Below are positions 46,661 to 54,780 of a stretch of DNA of 64,000 bases, in pieces; positions within the stretch are counted from its first letter, which is position 1, and the number at the start of each line of letters is the position of its first letter. Source of the stretch: Umbribacter vaginalis (GTDB lineage Bacteria; Actinomycetota; Coriobacteriia; Coriobacteriales; Eggerthellaceae). The translations under genes and the position numbers were made by a program. The notes under the pieces are model-generated. The model was not told the origin of the DNA. It did not search any database and worked only from the letters and a program-made list of their open reading frames with translations. Location of the stretch: positions 176,388 through 240,387 of the forward strand of contig KQ959705.1 in NCBI GenBank assembly GCA_001552935.1, written 5' to 3'.

Positions 46661-46744
46661 GCGGGCGTGGCGGAATTGGCAGACGCGCCAGATTTAGGTT
46701 CTGGTGTCTACGACGTGAAGGTTCAAGTCCTTTCGCCCGCACCA
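46661..46744 (+). tRNA. tRNA-Leu (TAG)
   Basis: Acceptor GCGGGCG pairs with CGCCCGC; the anticodon loop TTTAGGT gives TAG; a long variable arm makes it class II. CCA is encoded. Reads CTN leucine codons. Confidence 0.96.
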
Positions 46745-47045
46745 TCTTTTCTCATATTGTTTCTTACGAAAATCAATACGCGTTTTCTTTCGTAGCTCTG
46801 TAGCAGGTCTTTGATAGTTTTCGTTACGCGTTTCTAATTTTCTCTATACGTTTTCTAGGAAAAAATAGCGCAGGCAAGCAAGATATTAGTGTGTCGTAGT
46901 GTTTTATTGTACGATCACAAATCCTACTTAACCTGCGCATACGTCGTGCTTTAATCGCGAGCGCACCGCGCTCCATATCACCATGAAATGCGTTTCAAAT
47001 ATGTACTAAACGTGCATCAAATGCGTTGCCGTCGCCTTACTAGTG
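46745..47045. other. 301-base region between tRNA-Leu and the ABC operon
   Basis: AT-rich, with no coding signal. It contains the candidate minus-strand terminator at 46860-46938; nothing else is recognised. Confidence 0.35.
46860..46938 (-). terminator. Candidate terminator of the ABC uptake operon
   Basis: On the minus strand GCGCAGG (46932-46938) pairs with CCTGCGC (46868-46874) across a long loop, and the right arm is followed by TATTTTTTCC. The loop of about 57 nt is unusually long, so the call is tentative. Confidence 0.35.
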
Positions 47046-48170
47046 CTAGTTCTTCTTAAACGTCGACTTTGCTAACATGGTATGCACATCATTTTCACTT
47101 AAGGTTTTGTTGTACATGATCTTATAAAATTCCTGCGTTTCTTTTACAACGTCGAAATTGTACACATCAGGATACAGCAATTTGCTAAGCCACACGAGGC
47201 CGATAATGCGGTTTGGTCCGGGTGGGCGATTAAGCCAGTTGTATGGAATATCAGGTATTTCATAATATTTGTTGTCTTTAATAGCTTTAAGCGCTGCCCA
47301 TGACGGATCGTTTTTTACTTTGTCGTAAATGCTGTCGGATGTAAACAGAATTATATCAGGGTTCCACGCAAGCACTTGCTCAAGCGACACCGTGCCGCCG
47401 CCGCGCTGCAGTTGCGCTGAGTTCTTGTCAACAACAACATCGCCGCCAACATATTCAATCGCTTCGGTATGAAGCGTGTGCTGAATAATGGTGCTTAGTG
47501 CATCTTTCCCCTGGCCACAATAAATTTTCAGACGTTTATCAGCGGGAATTTTCACCCCTTGCTCTTTTACTTCCTTCAAAATTCTATCCGTGTAGTTGGC
47601 AATCGCATTGCCTTTTTCGGGATTACCAAGCAGTTTGCCCAGCATTCTGAAGCTTTCCGCATTTTTTTGCAGCGTGCCATCAAGGCAAATAACCGGTATG
47701 CCAATTTGCTCTTGCAGTTTGTCAAGGTCACGCTTGTAGTTTTCATCCCACTGTCCAAAGTCAATTACTACCTGCGGATTTGACGCCATCAAGGCCTCGC
47801 GATTGAAGTTGCCTTTTTGGCCGTAGAATTTTCCGTATACCGGCAACTTGTCAAATTTTGGATCGATATAACCCTTTGTTGAAGGCGAGGGTTGCATAGC
47901 CCATCCTACAAGCGTATCAGGGTTGATCGCGTAAATGGCAATATTTGCTAGTGGACCTGCGCTTGCTACGCGTTCAATCTTCTTGGGAAGCTGTACCGTT
48001 CTTCCTGTTGAGTCGGTAAAGCTTACTGTTTCGTTGGCGTTCGCTTGCTGCGCTGCTGCTGGCGCTGCAGGCTGCTCCTTTGGCGGTGTTGCTGGTGCGC
48101 TGCACCCGCTGAGCGCTGCAAACAGGCCTATGCATACAAAAAGTGATAGCATTCGGCGCAATCGGTTCAT
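47046..48170 (-). CDS. ABC transporter substrate-binding lipoprotein (iron/cobalamin/haem type)
   Basis: A 374-residue PF01497-type binding protein. Start ATG at 48170 follows GGAGGAAGGA; a longer frame upstream overlaps the ATPase gene. The signal peptide ends in lipobox LSGC near residue 22, so it is a lipoprotein. An Ala/Pro/Gln-rich linker precedes VSFTDSTGRTVQLPKKIERVAS, the standard opening of the BtuF/FepB/FhuD fold, and EQVLAWNPDIILF. The substrate (ferric siderophore, haem or corrinoid) cannot be read from sequence. It is the last gene of the operon, overlapping the ATPase by ATGA. Confidence 0.88.
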   Translation of the reverse strand: MNRLRRMLSLFVCIGLFAALSGCSAPATPPKEQPAAPAAAQQANANETVSFTDSTGRTVQLPKKIERVASAGPLANIAIYAINPDTLVGWAMQPSPSTKGYIDPKFDKLPVYGKFYGQKGNFNREALMASNPQVVIDFGQWDENYKRDLDKLQEQIGIPVICLDGTLQKNAESFRMLGKLLGNPEKGNAIANYTDRILKEVKEQGVKIPADKRLKIYCGQGKDALSTIIQHTLHTEAIEYVGGDVVVDKNSAQLQRGGGTVSLEQVLAWNPDIILFTSDSIYDKVKNDPSWAALKAIKDNKYYEIPDIPYNWLNRPPGPNRIIGLVWLSKLLYPDVYNFDVVKETQEFYKIMYNKTLSENDVHTMLAKSTFKKN

Positions 48171-49012
48171 TCCTTCCTCCTTTTTCCCTTTGCGCTGCTC
48201 GTCGAGCACGCGCGCGATATATGCGATAACGGTATGCAAACGCGCATAGACCGATTATCTCTGTGTAGTGCGACACTTTGCACTTCAACAGGAATGTTGT
48301 AGAGAGCTTCAAGCGTGTCTTCCGTAAGAACGTCATCTGGCAAACCTGTTTTGAATAACCCGTTACGACCAAGAGCAATAACCTTTGTTGCAAATCTAAA
48401 TACGTGGTCGGGCTGGTGCGTAATCATGACGATGGTGTAATTCATGCTGGCAAGTTGCTGCACTTGTTCCAAAACGCGTGCCGTATTTCCGAAGTCAAGG
48501 TAGGCGCAGGGCTCGTCCATCAGCAGCAATTTTGTGTCTTGAACCAGAGCGCGCGCAATAATGGCAAGTTGACGTTCTCCGCCAGAAATCTCTGTATAAT
48601 CGCAGGCAGAAAGGTGTTTTATACCCATAAGCTCCAGTGCATCGTCCGCTTTTTGATAGTCGCGTGTCTTTGGTTGCGACAAGTCGCTTAAGTGCGGGTT
48701 TCTTCCCATAACAACCACGTCGCGCACCGAAAACGGAAACGGCGGCATATGGCTTTGCGGAACATACGCCACGTGACGTGAAAATTCTTTGCTGGTGTAC
48801 GATGCAAGCGGTTTTTCGAAATATTCGATGGAGCCACTGAGTGGCTTCAGCAAGCCAAGCATCGTTTTGAACAGTGTCGTTTTCCCGACGCCATTAGGCC
48901 CGATAAGGCACGTTACTTCGCCTTCGTTCACGTTAAAGCTGATATCTTCAACGATAGCGTGTTGCGCATATCCGCAGCTCAGATGCTGCACCGAAATAAG
49001 TGTTTCGGCCAT
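48167..49012 (-). CDS. ABC transporter ATP-binding protein, FecE/BtuD type
   Basis: A 281-residue ATPase. Walker A GPNGVGKTTLFK, Q-loop YVPQSHMPPFPF, signature ISGGERQLAIIARAL, Walker B LLLMDEP and the H-loop MITHQPDHV are all present; the FecE-like first residues SVQHLSCGYAQHAIVEDISF are typical. The last 40 residues, rich in Ser, Arg and Lys, are non-conserved. It overlaps the permease stop by one base (TAATG) and the binding-protein start by four, so the three are translationally coupled. Confidence 0.93.
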   Translation of the reverse strand: MAETLISVQHLSCGYAQHAIVEDISFNVNEGEVTCLIGPNGVGKTTLFKTMLGLLKPLSGSIEYFEKPLASYTSKEFSRHVAYVPQSHMPPFPFSVRDVVVMGRNPHLSDLSQPKTRDYQKADDALELMGIKHLSACDYTEISGGERQLAIIARALVQDTKLLLMDEPCAYLDFGNTARVLEQVQQLASMNYTIVMITHQPDHVFRFATKVIALGRNGLFKTGLPDDVLTEDTLEALYNIPVEVQSVALHRDNRSMRVCIPLSHISRACSTSSAKGKRRKE

Positions 49013-50046
49013 TATGCACCGAAGCCTTTTCTGTTGCGCAGCATTAAGTAGAAGAAGAACGGTGCACCAATGATGGCTGTAATAATGCTGAGCGGAATTT
49101 CAACGGTAAAGAGCATGCGCGCAAACGTGTCTACAAGCAGCAAAAACGATGCTCCCATGATAAGTGTTGCCGGCAAAAGCTTAAGGTAGTTCGAGCCTAC
49201 CAGCATGCGCGCCAGATGCGGCACCACTAAACCAACCCAGCCGACGTTTCCCGCGATTGATACCGAAAGCGACGTAAGAAGTGTTGCACATATGATGATT
49301 ATCCAGCGATAGAGCGTAACGTTGACGCCCAGCATGTGCGCTTCTTCATCGCCCATTGCAAGCACGTTTATCTTCCAGCGTACGCACAGCAAAAGCATTA
49401 TGGTGGGAAGGAAAATAAATACGATGCGCAGATCATCGAGGGTGGTTGACGACAGGCCGCCCATCAGCCAAAAGGTGATAGCAGGCAGTTTTGTGTCAGT
49501 ATCTGCTACTGCTTTTATCAGTGAAACAAAGGCGTTGAACAGCGATGACACTAAAATGCCGCATAAGATAAGCGTGAGTGTGGATTGTGCGCGCTTCGAG
49601 AGGAGCATATTCATGGCAGCGACAATCATTACGGCGATCAGGCCGACGATGAATGATGAAAGCTGAGTGCCAATAATGCCTGCTCCCAGTAGGATAGAGA
49701 GCGCGGCACCAAAGGATGCGCCAGATGATGCTCCCAGCAAATCGGGCGACACGACGGGGTTTTTGAACAGCCCTTGAAATGCGGCACCCGATGCGGAAAG
49801 CGACGCGCCGATAATCATAGCAATCAGCACGCGCGGCATACGCACGCGGATAAGCGCCAGTTGTGAAGCGTCCATCGGCTGCCCGTTAAGATGTGCCGTC
49901 AGTGCTGATGCCAGTGAGTTTATGCTCACGGGATACCGTCCAATCGACAGCGCCGCAATAAGCACTATTGCAGGGATAGCAATAAGAAGCACAATTTCAT
50001 GCACGTTCCACTGAGTAGTGTGTGTATTGTTGTGTTGTTGTCTCAT
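49012..50046 (-). CDS. ABC transporter permease, FecCD family
   Basis: A 344-residue permease with about ten helices. Family motifs: RMPRVLIAMIIGASLSASGAAFQGLFKNPVVSPDLLGASSGASFGA, WLMGGLSS, AHMLGVNV (loop contacting the ATPase) and AGNVGWVGLVVPHLARML. A single permease gene implies a homodimer. It is the first gene of the reverse-strand uptake operon, with a promoter and palindrome about 50-75 nt upstream. Confidence 0.93.
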   Translation of the reverse strand: MRQQHNNTHTTQWNVHEIVLLIAIPAIVLIAALSIGRYPVSINSLASALTAHLNGQPMDASQLALIRVRMPRVLIAMIIGASLSASGAAFQGLFKNPVVSPDLLGASSGASFGAALSILLGAGIIGTQLSSFIVGLIAVMIVAAMNMLLSKRAQSTLTLILCGILVSSLFNAFVSLIKAVADTDTKLPAITFWLMGGLSSTTLDDLRIVFIFLPTIMLLLCVRWKINVLAMGDEEAHMLGVNVTLYRWIIIICATLLTSLSVSIAGNVGWVGLVVPHLARMLVGSNYLKLLPATLIMGASFLLLVDTFARMLFTVEIPLSIITAIIGAPFFFYLMLRNRKGFGA

Positions 50047-50092
50047 GAGAGGGGTAGGCTCTCTATCTCATTTAAGAATAATTGCATGTATC

Positions 50093-50122
50093 AATATAGC
50101 GCATGCATGCGTCTTTTGACAA
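50093..50122 (-). promoter_or_regulatory. Promoter of the ABC uptake operon with palindrome in the spacer
   Basis: On the minus strand TTGTCA (50117-50122), an 18-nt spacer and TATATT (50093-50098). The spacer contains the perfect 12-bp palindrome CGCATGCATGCG (50100-50111), well placed for a repressor. The leader to the permease start is only about 40 nt, too short for a riboswitch. Confidence 0.6.
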
Positions 50123-50324
50123 TGCTTTGTATTTCCAAATATTGTGAGAGTTGGAACATGAGCTTTGTGGTGGTGCAGATGTATGGGAACGGGTGCATGG
50201 TGGCACGGGTACGCAAATGCATGCAGGTTTGTACGCTGGAATGGAGGCGGAAATGGACGCGTGCAGGATCGTGAAAACGTTTCGTTTCTGCTATCGCAAT
50301 CATACCTCTATTACGCTTGCGAAT

Positions 50325-50681
50325 TTATCGCGCCAACAGCCCCAACAGAAAACCGATGCCCATAGCGGCGGCCGAGAACAGCGCCGCGATGGCGATAAGC
50401 TTAACGTCGCGGCGAGCATTTTGCTGGTTGCGCATTTCAAGGCGCGCTTTTTCGGGAAAATACGAATATCCATACGACGAAATAACCACCATATTCCCGC
50501 GCCCGCCTTGCTTCAGGCTGAGCACTTTCAGGTCGATAAGCTCGGCTTGCAGGTCGTTGTCGGGACGATAGGGAAAGGCACACCGGAACAGCGGATCGGC
50601 ATTCGCTTCTGCTAAAGAGCGTTCGTAATCGATAAGACGGTGGAGCTCGCGTTCTTGCGCAAGGTTAAGAGAAATCTTCAC
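50325..50681 (-). CDS. Hypothetical small membrane-anchored protein
   Basis: A 118-residue protein I do not recognise. I chose GTG at 50681 because AAAGGTG lies 7 bases ahead; GTG 50699 would add six residues. Residues 1-80 are hydrophilic and end in LKVLSLKQGGRGNMVVISSYGYSYF, which resembles the wing of a winged-helix domain. Residues about 85-95 are Arg/Gln-rich, and a single hydrophobic helix (LIAIAALFSAAAMGIGFLLGLL) ends the protein, so it should be tail-anchored with its bulk in the cytoplasm. It is divergent from thrS and next to the ABC operon. Confidence 0.65.
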   Translation of the reverse strand: MKISLNLAQERELHRLIDYERSLAEANADPLFRCAFPYRPDNDLQAELIDLKVLSLKQGGRGNMVVISSYGYSYFPEKARLEMRNQQNARRDVKLIAIAALFSAAAMGIGFLLGLLAR

Positions 50682-50854
50682 GTCAAACGCACCTTTCACA
50701 TTTTGCTACGGCGTGGCAATACAGAATTCATTGCGCATTTTTGCGCGCGTTTTGTTGCTTCTAATACTATCAGCTTGCGCGCCGTTTTTCCGCCACAAAT
50801 AGCTATCAGCACAAAATTTTTCAAGTGCATTGTTTTCGTGAGGAACGCTCCACG

Positions 50855-50892
50855 CGCTACTTTTTGGTAGCGTTTTTTGGTATAGCTATAAA
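50855..50892 (+). promoter_or_regulatory. thrS: Dyad overlapping the thrS promoter
   Basis: CGCTAC-TTTTTG-GTAGCG followed by six T (50855-50878) looks like a terminator. A promoter overlaps it: TTGGTA (50864-50869), 17-nt spacer, TATAAA (50887-50892). Transcription would start near 50899, immediately before the first leader hairpin. Confidence 0.5.
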
Positions 50893-50901
50893 GGTACATG
50901 T

Positions 50902-50954
50902 GCAGGTGCTTGGTATGCACCCGGCATAAAGCAGGTGCTTGGTATGCACCCGGC
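50902..50954 (+). promoter_or_regulatory. thrS: Two tandem tRNA-Thr anticodon-arm mimics in the thrS leader
   Basis: Two identical 24-bp copies (50902-50925 and 50931-50954) each fold into a 5-bp stem GGTGC/GCACC with 7-nt loop TTGGTAT. The tRNA-Thr of this window has a 5-bp anticodon stem and loop TTGGTAA. The loops therefore present GGU at anticodon positions 34-36. The second hairpin ends just ahead of the GAAAGGATTG ribosome-binding site. In E. coli, ThrRS binds two anticodon-like hairpins in its own mRNA and blocks ribosome entry; a similar operator is inferred here. Confidence 0.75.
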
Positions 50955-50972
50955 TGCGAAGAAAGGATTGTT

Positions 50973-52886
50973 ATGAATATCGTTTTACCAGACCACTCCC
51001 AAAAAAATCTCCCCGAACACGCAAGCGTTTTTGACCTCGCGCAAAGCATTAGCCCTGCGTTGGCCAAAGCGGCGCTGGGCGGACAAGTGAACGGCGCTTT
51101 GGTTGACCTTTCGTGCGAATTGCACGACGGCGACGAAGTTACCATTCTTACTGATAAGTCGAAAGAAGCGCTTGACTTGCTGCGTCATTCCAGCGCGCAC
51201 GTGCTTGCTCACGCGCTGAAAGATTTGTACGGCGATGTTAAATTTGGCGTCGGACCTGCGGTTGAGGGTGGATTTTACTACGATGTTGAACTTGACCACT
51301 CCATTTCAGTTGACGATTTGGAACACATCGAAGAGCGCATGGCTCAGCTGGTTCATGATGCGCTGCCGTTTAAGCGCGAGGTTGTGTCACGCGATGAAGC
51401 GCTTAAACTGTTCGCTGACCAGCCATTTAAGTGTGAGCTTATTCGCGAACTTCCTGAAAATGAAACCATTACTACCTACACGGTGGGAACGTTTCGCGAT
51501 TTGTGTCGCGGTCCGCATGTTCCCGACACGTCAAAAATTGGCGCCTTTAAGCTGACGAAAGTTGCAGGTGCGTACTGGCGCGGCGATGCTGAAAACAAGC
51601 AGCTCCAGCGCATTTATGGCACGGCGTTTTTCAAGAAGCGCGACCTGGATTCGTACCTGACTACACTTGCGGAAGCTGAAAAGCGTGACCATCGCAAATT
51701 GGGCAAAGACTTGGGAATTTACATGATGAGCGACATGGCTGGTGCCGGTTTGCCGCTGTATCTTCCTAAAGGTGCGCAGGTCATTCGCATTCTTGAGTCG
51801 TGGCTGCGCAAAGAGCTGTACGCGCGCGGCTACAAAGAGGTTATAACGCCGCACATCTACAAGGCTGACGTGTGGAAAACCTCTGGTCACTACGATTTCT
51901 ATCACGACAATATGTACTTCTTTAAAGTGAACGAAGGCACCGACGAGCAGCCGCGCTATTCCGAATACGGCGTGAAGCCTATGAATTGCCCAGGTCACGT
52001 AATGCTGTATGCCAATTCTATTCACTCGTACAAAGATTTGCCCGTGCGTTTCTTCGAGTTCGGTACCGTGTATCGTCACGAAATGAGTGGCGCTGTTCAT
52101 GGACTTATGCGTGCGCGCGGCTTTACGCAAGATGATGCGCATTTGTTCTGTCGCAAAGATCAAATTGTTGACGAAGTGGCTGCCATTCTCGATTTGATGG
52201 ACACCGTGATGTCGGAATTTGGCTTTACGTATGAAGCTGAAATTTCAACGCGTCCCGAAAAGTCGATTGGCTCGGATGCTATGTGGGAACAGGCAGAAAC
52301 CGCGCTGAAAAAGGCGTGTGAATTGCGCAAACTTCCGTATGAAATAAACGAGGGTGATGGCGCGTTTTATGGTCCAAAAATTGATATCAAAGTGCGTGAC
52401 GCTATTGGACGCATGTGGCAATGCTCAACGGTGCAGGTAGACTTCAATTTGCCTGAACGTTTTAACATTACGTATCGCAGTGCCGACAATACCGAAGAGC
52501 GTCCTTTCATGCTGCATCGCGCGCTGTTTGGGTCAATCGAGCGCTTCTTGGGCATTCTGATTGAGCATTACGCTGGTGCTTTGCCCTTGTGGCTTGCGCC
52601 AACGCAGGTTGTTATTTTGCCAATTGCCGACAGGCATAAGCAGGCGGCACACGACATTGCCAAACAGCTTACCGATCATGGTGGACGCGTGGAAGTGTAC
52701 GAGCAAAACGAGCCGATGCGCATCAAAATTGCTAAAGCGCAAACAAGCAAAGTTCCTTACATGATTGTATTGGGCGACAAAGAGCTGGAAACGAACACCA
52801 TTTCAGTTCGCGAACGCAGCGAGGGCGATTTGGGCTCGTGGCCTGTTGAAAAGCTTGCCGCCATTTTGCAGGCTGCGCAGAAATAG
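50973..52886 (+). CDS. thrS: Threonyl-tRNA synthetase
   Basis: A 637-residue class II synthetase. Start ATG 50973 follows GAAAGGATTG. The TGS domain is at 1-60, the editing domain (HSSAHVLAHALKDLYGDVKFGVGP) at about 70-220, then the catalytic core: MNCPGHVMLY (zinc Cys and His), motif 2 FFEFGTVYRHEMSGAVHGLMRARGF, motif 3 HRALFGSIERFLGILIEHYAGALPLWLAP, and the anticodon-binding domain from VVILPIADRHKQAAHD. Length and domains are complete. Its leader carries two tRNA-Thr-like hairpins. Confidence 0.98.
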   Translation: MNIVLPDHSQKNLPEHASVFDLAQSISPALAKAALGGQVNGALVDLSCELHDGDEVTILTDKSKEALDLLRHSSAHVLAHALKDLYGDVKFGVGPAVEGGFYYDVELDHSISVDDLEHIEERMAQLVHDALPFKREVVSRDEALKLFADQPFKCELIRELPENETITTYTVGTFRDLCRGPHVPDTSKIGAFKLTKVAGAYWRGDAENKQLQRIYGTAFFKKRDLDSYLTTLAEAEKRDHRKLGKDLGIYMMSDMAGAGLPLYLPKGAQVIRILESWLRKELYARGYKEVITPHIYKADVWKTSGHYDFYHDNMYFFKVNEGTDEQPRYSEYGVKPMNCPGHVMLYANSIHSYKDLPVRFFEFGTVYRHEMSGAVHGLMRARGFTQDDAHLFCRKDQIVDEVAAILDLMDTVMSEFGFTYEAEISTRPEKSIGSDAMWEQAETALKKACELRKLPYEINEGDGAFYGPKIDIKVRDAIGRMWQCSTVQVDFNLPERFNITYRSADNTEERPFMLHRALFGSIERFLGILIEHYAGALPLWLAPTQVVILPIADRHKQAAHDIAKQLTDHGGRVEVYEQNEPMRIKIAKAQTSKVPYMIVLGDKELETNTISVRERSEGDLGSWPVEKLAAILQAAQK

Positions 52887-53067
52887 TGTGCCATACCGTG
52901 TGCGTATCATGATGAGCTGCGCGGCTTTAGTGTTGCAACTTAGCTGTTCACGCGATAAGTTGCGCAGCTTAGCTGGTCACTACTCAGTGACTGGCACAAG
53001 TTCACGTGTTGCAGCGGGGGTGTTGCGCTGCGAGCGGTTCCACACAAGAAGCTGCGCAGAAATAGTG
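52872..53067. repeat. 17-bp direct repeat copied from the thrS 3' end
   Basis: GCTGCGCAGAAATAGTG spans the last codons and stop of thrS (52872-52888) and recurs at 53051-53067 in the thrS-trxA gap, 179 bp away. Between them TTAGCTG-x-TCAC also occurs twice. The gap looks partly built from local duplications and holds no gene. Confidence 0.7.
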
Positions 53068-53085
53068 CTTTATTACGGTACGTGC

Positions 53086-53113
53086 TTGATTTATGTTCCA
53101 TATAAGATATATT
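53086..53113 (+). promoter_or_regulatory. trxA: Promoter of trxA
   Basis: TTGATT (53086-53091), 16-nt spacer and TATATT (53108-53113), about 70 nt before the trxA start. Confidence 0.45.
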
Positions 53114-53183
53114 GTAAGCAATTTACTTTATGAAAGATTGTATTCGCAGACGAGCTGGGCGAATACCAAACAAAGGAGAAAAC

Positions 53184-53489
53184 ATGGCTAGTTTAATTAC
53201 ATCAGCTGAATTTGATGAAAAGGTTTTAAAAGCAGACGGCGTTGTATTGGTTGACTTTTTTGCAACATGGTGTGGGCCATGCAAAATGATGTCACCTGTT
53301 GTTGATGAGATTGCTTCTGAAAATGAAGGCAAAGTAGCTGTCTACAAAATTGATATTGATCAGGCACCTGATGTTGCTCAAACCTATGGCGTTATGAGTG
53401 TTCCAACCTTTATTGCCTTTGAAGGAGGACAAGTAAAAGCTCAGTTAGTAGGTGCGCAGACTAAGAAAGCATTGCTTGATATTCTGTAA
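53184..53489 (+). CDS. trxA: Thioredoxin
   Basis: A 101-residue thioredoxin with the WCGPC active site (FFATWCGPCKMM) and the cis-Pro of MSVPTFIAFEGG. Start ATG 53184 follows AAAGGAGAAAA; an upstream ATG at 53130 would add 18 basic residues without a site. It stands alone. Its reductase trxB is 7 kb away at 60162. Confidence 0.96.
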   Translation: MASLITSAEFDEKVLKADGVVLVDFFATWCGPCKMMSPVVDEIASENEGKVAVYKIDIDQAPDVAQTYGVMSVPTFIAFEGGQVKAQLVGAQTKKALLDIL

Positions 53490-53666
53490 TTTGCTTAAGC
53501 TATGTGTACTACACGAGTTGTATAGCACCTGTTGACCAATAGTGATAAAATGGCTCGTGTTTGTTGACCGCTCCAACGTTATCTCACTGGTGAGCATTTC
53601 CTAACACCTTACAAGTATGAGTTACGCTGAACGATCTTATAGGCTGTTTATAAGCCAAAATATGCC

Positions 53667-53698
53667 GCCACGCAGGATTATTCTTGCGTGGCTTCTTT
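53667..53698 (+). terminator. Hairpin ahead of the three-helix membrane protein gene
   Basis: Perfect 8-bp stem GCCACGCA/TGCGTGGC with a 10-nt loop, then TTCTTT. It ends 20 nt before the next start codon. It may end trxA transcription or act as an attenuator for the next gene. Confidence 0.6.
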
Positions 53699-53717
53699 AA
53701 GAGAGGAAGCGACAATC

Positions 53718-54041
53718 ATGCCAGATGTGTTGGAAGCTATTATGCTTGTGTGTTTCGGTTTATCGTGGCCGCTCAATGCGTATAAGAATTATCGTGCGCG
53801 CACAGCCGCCGGAGCTAGTTGGCAATTTATTGCCCTTATTACCTTTGGATATTTTGCTGGCATCGCCGCAAAGCTTGTAGCTGGTTCCATTACATGGGTT
53901 CTTATTGTTTATTTATTGAACTTAGTTGCCCTTGCTGCTAACTGGATTGTGTATTTCCGTAACGTGAAATTGGATAAGCAAAAGCGCAATAAGCTTGAAG
54001 AAGCGTGGGTTGATCAGTTAAAGAAAGAACAAGCTGAATAA
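53718..54041 (+). CDS. Small three-helix membrane protein, SemiSWEET/PQ-loop-like
   Basis: A 107-residue protein with three hydrophobic helices (about 7-22, 40-60, 64-85) and a charged C-terminal tail. GLSWPLNAYKNYRARTAAGAS after helix 1 resembles the PQ-loop and following K/T-rich turn of SemiSWEET and MtN3-like transporters, with PL in place of PQ. Start ATG 53718 follows GAGAGGAAG; ATG 53688 would add ten residues and overlap the hairpin. If the resemblance holds it would work as a dimer moving a small solute. The function is not settled. Confidence 0.7.
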   Translation: MPDVLEAIMLVCFGLSWPLNAYKNYRARTAAGASWQFIALITFGYFAGIAAKLVAGSITWVLIVYLLNLVALAANWIVYFRNVKLDKQKRNKLEEAWVDQLKKEQAE

Positions 54042-54216
54042 ATAAACATAGCCAGCGCTATACTGCTTGGCGCATGTTCATGTGCGCTCGTTTTCGCAAA
54101 CTATGCCGCACAATCGCCAACGTTCGCGCTCGCTTACGTATGGTGTTCACGCCCGTTACGATACGTGCGCCTGCTTACACGCTCCCATTTCAACATGCTG
54201 CGTTCTTAGTGCGCTG

Positions 54217-54780
54217 TTATTGCGTGTGAGGCACCCAGTTGTGTGTGCTGTACAAGGGTTTATCGTGCCACAACACAACACGCTTTTCAGAGAGTGTTCT
54301 TGGCACATCTATCAGACGTTGGTTTGATGATCCGCGAAATCGCAGCGTAATATCTTTTTTCGCTTCTATAAAAGGTCCGTCTACTAATATGTTAATGCAT
54401 GACAGTATCTGGTTTGTAAATGGTGTGTGGCGCGGTGAGTGCTCGTCAATCAAATTTTCGTAAATATCGCCTGTATAAATCCAGATAGTTTTGTGTGGAT
54501 ACTGCGCATGCACCGCTTGCACCAGTGGCGCTATTCCTGCTTGATTAGCAGGCTCCATAGGCTCACCACCTAAGATGGTAAGCCCGTCCACGTAACGCGG
54601 CGCTAGGCTTTCTAAAATGGCATTGAGCGTTGCTTCAGTGAACTCTTCGCCGAACGAAAAATCCCACGTTTGTGGCTGAAAACAATGCGGGCAATGATGC
54701 GTGCAACCCGATACAAAAAGGGAAGTTCGCACTCCTTCGCCATTTGCAATATCAAAATATTTAATGGTGCCGAAGTGCAT
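54217..54780 (-). CDS. nrdG: Anaerobic ribonucleotide reductase activating protein
   Basis: A 187-residue radical-SAM activase that installs the glycyl radical on NrdD. The cluster motif CTHHCPHC (C-x3-C-x2-C) lies near residue 26, with the SAM-binding TILGGEPMEPAN and IWIYTGDIYE. Ribosome-binding site AAGGGGAG. It is downstream of nrdD by 236 bases in the same orientation; the gap holds no gene. Confidence 0.95.
   Translation of the reverse strand: MHFGTIKYFDIANGEGVRTSLFVSGCTHHCPHCFQPQTWDFSFGEEFTEATLNAILESLAPRYVDGLTILGGEPMEPANQAGIAPLVQAVHAQYPHKTIWIYTGDIYENLIDEHSPRHTPFTNQILSCINILVDGPFIEAKKDITLRFRGSSNQRLIDVPRTLSEKRVVLWHDKPLYSTHNWVPHTQ

Noticed and set aside
50047-50092. Cobalamin riboswitch before the FecCD-type operon
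   Set aside because: The predicted leader is about 40 nt, too short, and lacks the B12-box.
50151-50615. A plus-strand 154-codon open frame opposite the small membrane protein
   Set aside because: No ribosome-binding site, atypical composition, and it opposes a better-supported gene.
50893-50972. T-box riboswitch before thrS
   Set aside because: No specifier loop or TGGNACC T-box sequence; the leader is about 70 nt and consists of the two hairpins.
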